DNA from: Methylobacterium oryzihabitans
Lineage (GTDB): Bacteria; Pseudomonadota; Alphaproteobacteria; Rhizobiales; Beijerinckiaceae
NCBI RefSeq assembly: GCF_004004555.2
Contig: NZ_SACP01000020.1
Span: 1 to 64,000, forward strand
Length of the DNA stretch: 64,000 bases
Reading direction: 5' to 3'
Below are positions 18,890 through 27,094 of this stretch, in pieces. Position numbers and translations under genes: made by a program. The stretch's first letter is position 1, and the number at the start of each line of letters is the position of its first letter. The notes under the pieces were generated by a model. That model was not told where the DNA came from. It was given only the letters and a program-made list of their open reading frames with translations, and did no database searches.

Positions 18890-21800
18890 ATGAAGTTTAT
18901 GTCAAGTCAGCCTTCTGAATACAAGAATAATGTCTTCACCGCCTTATTCGACAAGTCCTGGTATTCTCAACAGGTCGGCATCCATTTTTCCGAACTCGCG
19001 GACGCGGTCGCGCATTTCGACCGGTACGGGAACGCGGCGAACATCTCGCCGACACCGTATCTCGACGCCGGGTTCTACCTTGCGGTGAACACCGACGTGG
19101 CCGAAAGCGGGATGTCCGCCTTCGCGCATGTCTGCATCTTCGGCGAGCGGGAGGGGCGCTCCCCGCATCCGCTGATCGATCTGGCCTGGTACCGCCGGCA
19201 CTACGGCCTCGCGACCGACCATCCGCTGCTGCACTATCTGTCCGAGGGCTGGCGCCAGGGCCTGCAGACCCACCCGGCGTTCTGGGCCCGGTGGTTCGCC
19301 GACCGGCACCGGATCGCCTCGGAGCCGCTGCTCGACTACCTCACCCGGCGCGACGGCTTCCGGCGCGATCCGAACCCGGTCTTCGACACGGCGCTCTACC
19401 GGAGCGAGGCCGACGTGCCGGACGACGTCAACCCGCTGGTGCACTACCTGCGCGTCGGCAGCGCGCGCGGAGACCGGTTCTGCCACGTCTTCGACGCGGA
19501 CTACTTCGCCGAGCAGTGCCGGAGGGCCGGGTACCGGCCCGACGCCGCCGACGATCTCACCCGCTTCCTCGTCGCGCCGGTCGAGGTCGACCCGCATCCC
19601 CTGTTCGACCGCCGCTTCTACCGCCGGCAGATCGGGGATGGTTTCGCCGGCAACGAACTGGGCCACTTCCTCGACCGCAAAGACCCGGACCTCGATCCGC
19701 ACTGCCTGTTCTCGACCCGGTTCTACTACGACGCGCGGGGCGACGTGGTGCAGGCCGGCTACAACGCGCTGGTGCATTACCTGCGCTTCGGCTGGAAGGA
19801 GGAGGTCGACACCCATCCGCTGTTCAGCGCCCGGGACTACCTGAGCCTCAACGGCGACGTGGCGGAGGCGCAGGCCAACCCGCTGGTCCACTACGTCCTG
19901 TACGGCGCCCGGGAAGGCCGCCCGTTCCGGCGCGAGGGCGAGATCCTGCGCTTCGCCAAGCGCGCGCGGCCGGTGGCGATCCGGTCGGTGCCGGTCGCCG
20001 GCCCGTCGGCGCCGCGCCGGGCGCTCCGCAAGGGCGTCTTCGTCCACGCCTACTATCCGGACACGTTCGAGGAATTCATCCCGTTCCTCAACCGGATCCC
20101 GCAGCCCTGCCACGTCTATATCTCGACCGACACGGCGGCGAAGTTCTACCACATCGACAAGGTCTGCATCGACCGGCTGACCTGCCCCTACAGCATCAGG
20201 ATCTGCGACAATCGCGGCCGCGACATCGCCCCGATGCTGGTCGGCTACCGCGACGAGCTGGAGCAGGTCGAGCTGGCGCTGCACATCCACACCAAGCGCT
20301 CGGTCCACTACACCGGCGGCTTCGACCAGTGGCGCCATTACCTGGTCGGATCGAACCTGCACCCGGAGAAGCTCGACGCCATCCTGGCGCTGTTCGACGA
20401 TCCCTCGGTCGGGGCGGTGGCGCCCGACGACTTCCCGCCGGTCTCCGCCCTGGTGCAGTGGGGCGGCAACCTGAGCGCGGTCAGGGGCCTCGTGGCGATG
20501 ATGACCGGCTTCGCCCAGGGCGTGTCGTCCGACACCCTGCTGGAGATGCCGACCGGCTCGATGTTCTGGTTCAGGACCAGGGCGCTCAAGCCGCTGCTCG
20601 ACCTGCGGCTCGAGACGCTGTGCTTCGACCCGGAGGCCGGGCAGATCGACGGCACGCTCGCCCACGCGATCGAGCGGGCGTTCTTCTACGTGATCGAGGT
20701 CAGCGGACACCGGTGGCTGCGGTTCGACACCGAGAGCAGCCCCGGCCAGTTGCGGGTCACCGAGTACCCGCCGCTGCTGCCGGCCGAGAGCCGGACCGAC
20801 CCGATCAGCCGGGCGATGCCCGAGATGCTGCCGTTCTCGGTCGTCCCGAGCCGCGACCCGCGGCCGCGCCTGAACCTGCTGATCCCGACCGCCGAGCGGA
20901 TGTTCGGCTATGCCGGCATCTCCGAGGCGCTGCGGATCTTCGCCGGCCTGCGGCGGGTGCTGGGCGAGGGCTTCGACTTCCGGGTCATCGCGACCGACAT
21001 CGCGTTCTCGGACCAGATGGTACCGGAACCCGGCGGCACGATCGCCGACCTGCACGACGAGAGCCCGGCCGGGCTCGTCTACGCCGACGGCACCAACCGG
21101 CGGTTCCAGAACCTCGCCGTCCGGGCCTCGGACGTCTTCGTCGCGACGGCGTGGTGGACCGCGGCCCACGCCCGGGAGCTGCACCGCCGGCAGGCCGCGC
21201 TGTTCGACCAGCCGAAGACGCGCTTCGTCTACCTGATCCAGGACTACGAGTGCGGCTTCTACGCGTGGTCGACCCGCTACGCGCTGGCCGAGAGCACCTA
21301 CCGGGATCCCGACGACTTCATCGCGATCTTCAACACGCCGATCCTGGCCGACTACTTCCGGAATGCCGGCTACGGCATCGCCGGCCTGGTCTACGAGCCG
21401 CCGCTGAACGAGGAGATCGCGCGGTTCATCGACCGATCGGCGGCGAAGAAGAAGATCGCGCTGGTCTACATGCGGCCCTCGGCGCAGCGCAACTGCCTCG
21501 AATTCGCCCACGCGGTCATCGCGCTGGCGAAGCGGTCGGACCCGGATTTCTGGCGCGACTGGGAGTTCGTCGCCGTCGGCGAGGCGCTCGACAAGGCGGG
21601 CGAGATGGCGCTGCACGGCCTCACCAGCCGGGGCCGGCTGACCCTGCCCGAATACGGCGACCTGCTGTCGCGGGCGAGCATCGGCCTGTCGCTGATGGTG
21701 TCGCCGCATCCGAGCTACCCGCCGCTCGAGATGGCGGCGGCCGGGATGCTGGTCCTGACCAACGCCTACGCCAACAAGGACCTGTCGGCCCTGCACGGCA

Positions 21801-22000
21801 ACATCCGCAGCTTCGCCAGCTTCGATCCGCGGCAGGTCGCGGACCGGCTCCGCGCCATGGCGGCGGACGCGCTCGCCGACGGCCCGCGCTGGGACGCCAG
21901 CCGGATCGGCTGGTTCTTCGACGGCCGCACCAATCTCGACGCGGTCGTCACGCGGGCCGGCGCCGAGATCGCCGCGCAGGTCCCGCGCGCCGGCACCTGA
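18890..22000 (+). CDS. Large multidomain glycosyltransferase, RgpF-like (rhamnan synthesis F)
   Basis: 1036 residues, three parts. (1) About 18945-19925: five or six repeats of about 50-60 residues with the theme HPLFD-xx-FY ... DV ... NPLVHYL-xx-G-xx-EGR, seen at the front of many bacterial surface glycosyltransferases. (2) About 20030-20800: an RgpF domain (VFVHAYYPDTFEEFIPFL, CDNRGRDIAPML, HIHTKRS), linked to rhamnose-rich polysaccharide synthesis. (3) About 20870-21950: a GT-B fold like the rhamnosyltransferase WsaF (YLIQDYECGFYAW, SLMVSPHPSYPPLEMAAAG). ATG 18890 or 18899 may start it; no strong ribosome site decides. Likely cytosolic or membrane-peripheral, building a surface polymer. 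Confidence 0.85.
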   Translation: MKFMSSQPSEYKNNVFTALFDKSWYSQQVGIHFSELADAVAHFDRYGNAANISPTPYLDAGFYLAVNTDVAESGMSAFAHVCIFGEREGRSPHPLIDLAWYRRHYGLATDHPLLHYLSEGWRQGLQTHPAFWARWFADRHRIASEPLLDYLTRRDGFRRDPNPVFDTALYRSEADVPDDVNPLVHYLRVGSARGDRFCHVFDADYFAEQCRRAGYRPDAADDLTRFLVAPVEVDPHPLFDRRFYRRQIGDGFAGNELGHFLDRKDPDLDPHCLFSTRFYYDARGDVVQAGYNALVHYLRFGWKEEVDTHPLFSARDYLSLNGDVAEAQANPLVHYVLYGAREGRPFRREGEILRFAKRARPVAIRSVPVAGPSAPRRALRKGVFVHAYYPDTFEEFIPFLNRIPQPCHVYISTDTAAKFYHIDKVCIDRLTCPYSIRICDNRGRDIAPMLVGYRDELEQVELALHIHTKRSVHYTGGFDQWRHYLVGSNLHPEKLDAILALFDDPSVGAVAPDDFPPVSALVQWGGNLSAVRGLVAMMTGFAQGVSSDTLLEMPTGSMFWFRTRALKPLLDLRLETLCFDPEAGQIDGTLAHAIERAFFYVIEVSGHRWLRFDTESSPGQLRVTEYPPLLPAESRTDPISRAMPEMLPFSVVPSRDPRPRLNLLIPTAERMFGYAGISEALRIFAGLRRVLGEGFDFRVIATDIAFSDQMVPEPGGTIADLHDESPAGLVYADGTNRRFQNLAVRASDVFVATAWWTAAHARELHRRQAALFDQPKTRFVYLIQDYECGFYAWSTRYALAESTYRDPDDFIAIFNTPILADYFRNAGYGIAGLVYEPPLNEEIARFIDRSAAKKKIALVYMRPSAQRNCLEFAHAVIALAKRSDPDFWRDWEFVAVGEALDKAGEMALHGLTSRGRLTLPEYGDLLSRASIGLSLMVSPHPSYPPLEMAAAGMLVLTNAYANKDLSALHGNIRSFASFDPRQVADRLRAMAADALADGPRWDASRIGWFFDGRTNLDAVVTRAGAEIAAQVPRAGT

Positions 22001-22011
22001 TCCCGGGACGG

Positions 22012-22042
22012 GGAGCCGGCCGCGCCCTACGCGACCGGCTCC
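22012..22042. terminator. Bidirectional terminator hairpin
   Basis: A 13-base stem with one mismatch, GGAGCCGGCCGCG (22012-22024) with CGCGACCGGCTCC (22030-22042), in the 47-base gap between two convergent glycosyltransferase genes. Confidence 0.7.
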
Positions 22043-22047
22043 GGATC

Positions 22048-22752
22048 TCACGCGGCCGCGCTGTCGGCCGAGGCGAGGTAGCGGTCGCGGGCGGCGAGCC
22101 AGAGGTCGGCGTAGTCGACGTCCTGGCAGTTCGGGAACCACGGACCGCCGTTGGTGTAGTGGATCGCGTAGGGGAGTTCGGCCGGCCGGTCGTACTCGCC
22201 CTCGAGGAAGTTCCAGCCGAGCGGCAGGTTGCCGATCGCGTCGTCCTCGGCCCAGGACAGGCGGTGGAGATGGGCCGGGCTCGCGGTGTTGACGACCCGC
22301 GGGGTCAGCGCCTTGACCGCCGGATGGGCGCCGTTGAACAGGATGAACGACGACCAGTTCTTGCGCGGATAGGTGGTCTGGACCTGCCCGTCCATCTTCT
22401 GGCTGGTGCGCGGCACGTAGTCGTGCTGGACGCAGTACACCGCCTTCGACGGATCGAGGTCGGCGGTCAGGCGCGCGATGTCGGTGGTGAACAGGAAGTC
22501 GCAATCGACGAACAGCACCCAGCCGTCGCTGTCGGCGAGGTAGGGCGTCAGGAAGCGGGTCAGCGAGAACTCGGTCGCCGCGCCCTTGTCCATCGGGCGG
22601 GTGTAGAGGCCCAGCTCGCGCAGGCTGTCCTGCTTGAGCGGATAGATCTCCGGTGCCTCGGCGGCGTGCTGGAGGATCGAGCTCCGGCACACCTGCCAGG
22701 CGATGTCCTCGCGCTTGTCGTACCCGACGTAGATCTTCAGCGTGTCTGCCAT
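22048..22752 (-). CDS. Glycosyltransferase-like protein, GT-A fold
   Basis: 234 residues. It begins MADTLKIYVGYDKREDIAWQ, and the motif LFVDCDFLFTTDIARL contains an Asp-x-Asp signature of GT-A enzymes that bind nucleotide sugar through a metal. WAEDDAIGNLPLGWNFLEGEY and IHYTNGGPWFPNC resemble GT8-like family ends. The ATG at 22752 has a GAGGTGG site. It follows the KpsF gene by 64 bases on the same strand, so they may share a message. Sugar donor and acceptor cannot be told. Confidence 0.8.
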   Translation of the reverse strand: MADTLKIYVGYDKREDIAWQVCRSSILQHAAEAPEIYPLKQDSLRELGLYTRPMDKGAATEFSLTRFLTPYLADSDGWVLFVDCDFLFTTDIARLTADLDPSKAVYCVQHDYVPRTSQKMDGQVQTTYPRKNWSSFILFNGAHPAVKALTPRVVNTASPAHLHRLSWAEDDAIGNLPLGWNFLEGEYDRPAELPYAIHYTNGGPWFPNCQDVDYADLWLAARDRYLASADSAAA

Positions 22753-22816
22753 GTCGTGAGCCACCTCTCGCTGGCCGTGTCGTCGATGCGTCGTGGAACC
22801 CGGGGGAAGGCGCGGC

Positions 22817-23830
22817 TCACGCCACGCCGGCGCTCAGGAGGTCGTGGATGTGCAGGATGCCGATGGGACGGTCCCCCTCGACCACGAACATCGCGGTGAT
22901 GCGGCGGCGGTTCATCACCTCCAGCGCCGCGCTCGCGAAGATCGCCGGCTCGACGGTGATCGGCGCGACGGTCATGATCGCGTCCACCGGCCGGTGCAGC
23001 AGGTCCTCGCCCATGTGCCGGCGCAGGTCGCCGTTGGTGATGATCCCGGTCAGGCGCCCGTCGGCGTCGACCACGCCGGCGCAGCCGAACCGCTTGCCCA
23101 TGATCGCCAGCAGCGCCTCGGACATCGGGATCCCGGAGGCGACCAGCGGCATCTCGTCGGCGGTGTGCATGAGCTGCGCGACGGTCTTGAGCCGCGCCGC
23201 GAGCTTGCCGCCGGGATGGAAGGTCTTGAAGTCGATCGCCGAGAAGCCGCGCCGCTCCAGCAGCGCGATGGCGAGGGCGTCGCCGAGCGCGAGCTGCATC
23301 ACGCTCGACGACGTCGGCGCGAGGTTGTGCGGGCAGGCTTCCTTGACGACCGGCAGTTGCAGCAGGATGTCGGCGGCGCGGCCGAGGGTGCTGGTGGCGC
23401 TGCAGGTGATGCCGATCAGCGGCACCGCGAAGCGCTTCGAGAAGCTCACGATGTCGCCGAGTTCCTGGGTCTCGCCCGACCACGACAGGGCGATGACCAC
23501 GTCCTTCGGCGTGATCATGCCGAGATCGCCGTGGCTGGCCTCGGCGGGATGGATGAAGCTCGACGGGGTGCCGGTGGAAGCGAGCGTCGCGGCGATCTTG
23601 CGGCCGATATGGCCGCTCTTGCCGATGCCCGAGACGATGACCCGGCCCTGGCTGTCGTGGATCGCCGCCACGGCGGCGGCGAAGCCCGGCTTCATCTCGC
23701 CGTCGAGCGACCGCGACAGGCGCACCAGCGCCTCGGCTTCAGTCCGCACGGTCCGGATCGCCGAGAAATGCGCCGCCTCGACGACCGTCCCGCCCGCGTT
23801 CAGGTCCGCGATCGCATTGGTCCCGGTCAT
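22817..23830 (-). CDS. KpsF/GutQ-type sugar-phosphate isomerase (arabinose-5-phosphate isomerase)
   Basis: 337 residues: an N-terminal SIS domain (VIVSGIGKSGHIGRKIAATLASTGTPS with SHGDLGMI) followed by two CBS domains (about 23180-22830). Enzymes of this design turn ribulose-5-phosphate into arabinose-5-phosphate, the start of Kdo synthesis for lipopolysaccharide or capsule. Its place among surface-glycan genes suggests a capsule-linked KpsF rather than the housekeeping KdsD, but no kdsA/B is near. GGAGG lies 9 bases before the ATG at 23830. Confidence 0.9.
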   Translation of the reverse strand: MTGTNAIADLNAGGTVVEAAHFSAIRTVRTEAEALVRLSRSLDGEMKPGFAAAVAAIHDSQGRVIVSGIGKSGHIGRKIAATLASTGTPSSFIHPAEASHGDLGMITPKDVVIALSWSGETQELGDIVSFSKRFAVPLIGITCSATSTLGRAADILLQLPVVKEACPHNLAPTSSSVMQLALGDALAIALLERRGFSAIDFKTFHPGGKLAARLKTVAQLMHTADEMPLVASGIPMSEALLAIMGKRFGCAGVVDADGRLTGIITNGDLRRHMGEDLLHRPVDAIMTVAPITVEPAIFASAALEVMNRRRITAMFVVEGDRPIGILHIHDLLSAGVA

Positions 23831-23983
23831 GAACAGTGCCTCCCGAAAGGTATCGATATCGAAGCGGCGAGGTGATCGCGCGGCCTGGAAACCAGATTTA
23901 CGACCGTTCGGGGCAGGTTTGCGGCCGGTTCCGTCCGAAAGGCGGGATTTTTCGGATTGCTGCAAATCTGCGACACCCGGCGC

Positions 23984-24248
23984 TCAGACCGCCGGCGTGC
24001 CCTTCGGGTCGCGCACCCAGGCGACGAGGCGGCCGGGGCCGTCGGTCAGGCCGGTGCGAGGGATTTTCGAGGCTCTGGCCGGGCCCGTAGACGTTCTGGA
24101 AGCGCGGGACGACCGGCTCGGCGTCGGTGCCGAGCAGGGCCTGGGTCGGGACGTATTCCTGCCTCAGCTTCGTCGAGGCGTAGATCGAGGCCGTCGCCGG
24201 GGTCTCGGGGGTCGGCACCGCCTGCAGCGCCGCATCCAACCACCTCAA
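23984..24248 (-). pseudogene. Remnant of an NAD-dependent sugar epimerase/dehydratase gene
   Basis: From 24248 downward the frame reads a piece of an extended SDR: SIYASTKLRQEYVPTQALLG (catalytic Tyr-x3-Lys) and PRFQNVYGPGQSLENP. After about 24062 the frame changes, and a different frame gives RTGLTDGPGRLVAWVRDPKG to a stop at 23984-23986. The Rossmann N-terminus with its Gly-x2-Gly-x2-Gly motif is missing, and the upstream break lies within about 15 bases of repeat copy B. So the gene is truncated at its 5' side and has lost an internal part. It was probably a nucleotide-sugar epimerase of the surface-glycan cluster. Confidence 0.75.
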
Positions 24249-24258
24249 GGTACACCAG

Positions 24259-24333
24259 TGAGCGAAGCCGATTTTCGCATCGCGAAGCGATCAATCGAAA
24301 ATCGTATGATACGGATTTCGGACGATTCGTTCA
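24259..24333. repeat. Two-hairpin intergenic repeat, copy B (modules swapped)
   Basis: Module II (24259-24309) is 49/51 identical to copy A. It is followed directly by the left half of module I (ATACGGATTTCGGACGATTC, from 24309), the reverse of the order in copies A and C. The right arm of module I is missing. It abuts the broken epimerase gene. Confidence 0.8.
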
Positions 24334-24430
24334 GCTTAGCCGTTGGTGACCACCGCGATGGGCAACTGCCACACTGAACGGTTCATCGGGATTTCGCATC
24401 AGCCATCGGTGCGCTCCGGTTCTGGCAGGC
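24334..24430. other. Unassigned spacer after repeat copy B
   Basis: Last part of the 600-base gap 23831-24430. No credible gene, terminator or repeat was recognised here. The segment 23831-23983 between kpsF and the pseudogene is also empty apart from the kpsF leader. Confidence 0.4.
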
Positions 24431-25516
24431 TCACGCGGGAGGCCCCATCGCGACGTCGTAGAGGTCCCGGTACAGGGCCGGGATGTCGGCGGGAATGCCT
24501 AGGCCGGCGACGTAGCGCCGCTGGGCGTCGAGGAACGGGGCGGGGTCACGCGTCGCCGCCTCGGCGAAGCGCACCCAGTCGTCCACGTCCGACACCACGG
24601 TCAGCCCCTCGTAGATGCCGATGTCGAGCGCGCCGTCCGTCCACACCGCAGTCGGGATGCCCGCCCACACCATGTCGAGCAGGACGCTGGAGGGCGCCGA
24701 GATCCCGAAGCCGAACTTGTCGAGCGACTGCCGGTAGAGCGGGGCCCGGTTGAGGCTGACGTTGGGGGGAAGCTCGATCCGGTTCTTCTCGGCGTAGCGC
24801 CCGCCCGGGTGGGCGCGCAGTTCCGCGCTGCCGTCGCGCAAGGCCAGCGCCGCCGCGAACTCGGTCAGGGCGTCGATGAACTCGACCCTGGCGCTCTGGC
24901 CGAACCGCACCGAGTGCAGGTTCTCGCAGACCAGCCCGTGCATCGGGTCCGCCCCGTTCCGCCAGCGCCACGGCCGCCCGAAGACCGGGGGGTGGGAGAG
25001 GCCGAAGGGCGGGCCAACCATCATCACCTTGTCGCGCTGGTCGGAACGGACCGAGTGCAGGCGCCCGAGCGGGAACCAGCTCGCGGCGATGTCGCAGGCC
25101 ATGCCGACGCGCATCCCGAAGGCGCGGTCATGGGCCTCGTTGTGGTTGAAGCCGAGGCATTCGAGCCCGTGCTGGAGCGTGATCCGGGTGAAGCCCGCCG
25201 GCGCCGCCAGGAAGACCTTGTGGTTGAACCCGTGCGCGTCGAGGTCGGTCTCGCTGGCCGAGACCAGCGCCCCCGACCGGCCGGCGAGCGCCCGGACGAC
25301 GTCGAGGACGGTGTCGACCTCGACCAGGGCCGCCCCGAGCTGCGCGGCGAGGTCCCGGGTCTCGGCGAACCACAGCCCGGTGGCGTCGCGCTTGCGGAAG
25401 CGCGAGGTGACGAGGAAGATCGTCTCGTCCGCGCCGAGGTCGCGAAAGCAGGTCGCGACCGGCCGGCAGGCGGCGACGTCCTGGTTGAGCTCGATGAGGA
25501 AGGCGGCGGTGCTCAT
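24431..25516 (-). CDS. Putative surface-polysaccharide glycosyltransferase
   Basis: 361 residues with a GT-B-like layout: N-terminal ETIFLVTSRFRKRDATGLW, a middle helix-strand TLQHGLECLGF, and a C-terminal ELRAHPGGRYAEKN, then FGISAPSSVLLDMVWAGIPTAVWTD. The last motif resembles the donor site of CDP-glycerol or capsule glycosyltransferases (Ser-Ser-x2-Leu-Asp ... Gly-Ile-Pro). No signal peptide. Its ATG lies 3 bases after the stop of the next gene upstream, so the two are almost certainly co-transcribed. Confidence 0.7.
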   Translation of the reverse strand: MSTAAFLIELNQDVAACRPVATCFRDLGADETIFLVTSRFRKRDATGLWFAETRDLAAQLGAALVEVDTVLDVVRALAGRSGALVSASETDLDAHGFNHKVFLAAPAGFTRITLQHGLECLGFNHNEAHDRAFGMRVGMACDIAASWFPLGRLHSVRSDQRDKVMMVGPPFGLSHPPVFGRPWRWRNGADPMHGLVCENLHSVRFGQSARVEFIDALTEFAAALALRDGSAELRAHPGGRYAEKNRIELPPNVSLNRAPLYRQSLDKFGFGISAPSSVLLDMVWAGIPTAVWTDGALDIGIYEGLTVVSDVDDWVRFAEAATRDPAPFLDAQRRYVAGLGIPADIPALYRDLYDVAMGPPA

Positions 25517-25519
25517 CGC

Positions 25520-27037
25520 TCAGTACGCTCCGTCCCGGGCGGGCGCGGCGCCCTGGTAGGCCGACAGGCCGGCGACCCGGACGCCGAGCGACGGGAAGGC
25601 GCGCCGGAAGGCCCCCGCCAGATCGGCCAGGGCGGTGCGGTAGGCGGCGGTCTCGTAGACGACGTCGCGGGTCTCCGACGGCGGCACGGCGAGGGGCCGG
25701 TCGAGCCGCAACTCGGCGGCGCCTTCGAGCCTGACCATGCGGATCTTGCCGACCGGCTGCGAGGCCGACAGCCGCGCCCGCAGCGGCTCGGCAAGGTAGC
25801 GGACCATCTCGGGCCTGAGCCAGAGGTCGAGCTGGCGCTCGTCGCGCAGGTCGAGGCGGACGTCGTAGACGCGTTCGATCCGGGCATAGGGCGTCTTGAC
25901 CGAGACGACGTCGGCCGCCGGGAGTGCGTGGGTCGTGTGCCGCTCCGGGTCGATGCCGTACAGGAGCGCGCCGGTGGCGGCGGTCCCGGCCGGCGCGGCC
26001 ACGCGCGGGCGGGCGCGGGATTGCCGAGTCAGGAACAGAAACAGCTCGGCCAGGATGTCGTCGAGATCCGACACGCTCGCCACCACCCGCTGGATCTCGC
26101 CGATCCGGCCCGGACTCACCCGGCACTCGCCCTGCTCGATATCGGCGAGGAGGTCGGCCGCGCGGGCGTAGATCAGGGCGTCGAGATCGCCGTAGAGCGG
26201 ATAGCCGGGCGAGAGCACCTGCGCGCCGGCCGCGATCGCCGTGAGGGCGCGGTTGGGCGACTTGGCCCGGCTGAACGACTGTCCGTTGACCGGGATGAAC
26301 GCGACCAACGCCTCCTCCAGGGCCTGCTGCTCGCGCTCGACGGTCCAGGTCTCAGTCACGAAGGGCACCGGCAGGCTCTTCAGGCGCACGAGGTTGCCCG
26401 GATTCTGGGACGCGTCGTCGGTCAGGACCCGGAGCGCGACCCGGTAGCGGCCGGCGGCGAGCTCGGACAGCGACCAGGCATGGGCTACGAGGTCCTGCAG
26501 CCCGACCGGGAAGAACGGGTTCGCGCCGATCCCGAACCACAGCACGTCGAGGGTGCCGGTCTTCCGGGCCCGCTCCAGGGAGCGCCGGACCGACCGCGTC
26601 ACCGTCGCGGGGTCGATCTCCGGACAGGGATCCGGCACGATGTGGACCGGCAGGTCGGGGGCGAGATGGCCGATCACCCGGCGCATCGTCGGCGTCGAGC
26701 ACAGCCCGAACTGGAACACCGGCGCGAACCGCCGCAGCCACGACCGGAACGGCGTCAGGCGCGGGTCGTCCTCCTGGCTGAAGTAGTCGTCGAACAGGTC
26801 GATCCCGACCACGACGCCGCGCGCGCGCAGCGCCTCGGCCACCGCGACCGCGCCGACCGAGTAGGTCTTCGAGAACACGCAGACGTCGCACGCCGCCAGA
26901 TCCTCGCGCGACACCTCGTCCAGCGACTGCACCGCGACGTCGAAATACTCCGACTTGGCGCGGATGCGGTCGTAGCGGATGCGGCTGCCGGCGGTGGACT
27001 TGTGCTGCGTCGTCGGGACCAGGAACAGGATGCGCAT
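25520..27037 (-). CDS. Putative glycosyltransferase, GT-B fold
   Basis: 505 residues beginning MRILFLVPTTQHKSTAGSRIRYDRI. The GT4-like part includes VVVGIDLFDDYFSQ, VHIVPDPCPEID and AKSPNRALTAIAAGAQVLSPGYPLYG, the last resembling the nucleotide-sugar loop. The final 150 residues (from about 25970) form a separate beta-rich region, perhaps a carbohydrate-binding or partner domain. Middle gene of a three-gene minus-strand run of glycosyltransferases. Acceptor unknown. Confidence 0.75.
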   Translation of the reverse strand: MRILFLVPTTQHKSTAGSRIRYDRIRAKSEYFDVAVQSLDEVSREDLAACDVCVFSKTYSVGAVAVAEALRARGVVVGIDLFDDYFSQEDDPRLTPFRSWLRRFAPVFQFGLCSTPTMRRVIGHLAPDLPVHIVPDPCPEIDPATVTRSVRRSLERARKTGTLDVLWFGIGANPFFPVGLQDLVAHAWSLSELAAGRYRVALRVLTDDASQNPGNLVRLKSLPVPFVTETWTVEREQQALEEALVAFIPVNGQSFSRAKSPNRALTAIAAGAQVLSPGYPLYGDLDALIYARAADLLADIEQGECRVSPGRIGEIQRVVASVSDLDDILAELFLFLTRQSRARPRVAAPAGTAATGALLYGIDPERHTTHALPAADVVSVKTPYARIERVYDVRLDLRDERQLDLWLRPEMVRYLAEPLRARLSASQPVGKIRMVRLEGAAELRLDRPLAVPPSETRDVVYETAAYRTALADLAGAFRRAFPSLGVRVAGLSAYQGAAPARDGAY

Positions 27038-27094
27038 GGGGCGAGGGGGCTCTGTCCGTGAGAGCGTCGGGGGGCGGCGCCGAGGCCGGGCCGC

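Noticed and set aside
18944..22690. Very long open frame on the minus strand opposite the large glycosyltransferase gene
   Set aside because: Composition is Arg/Val/Gly/Asp-rich without any domain; it is the mirror of a high-GC gene. The plus-strand frame has clear domains.
24352..24430. Short minus-strand frame (about 22 residues) after repeat copy B
   Set aside because: Too short, no ribosome site, no similarity that I can name.
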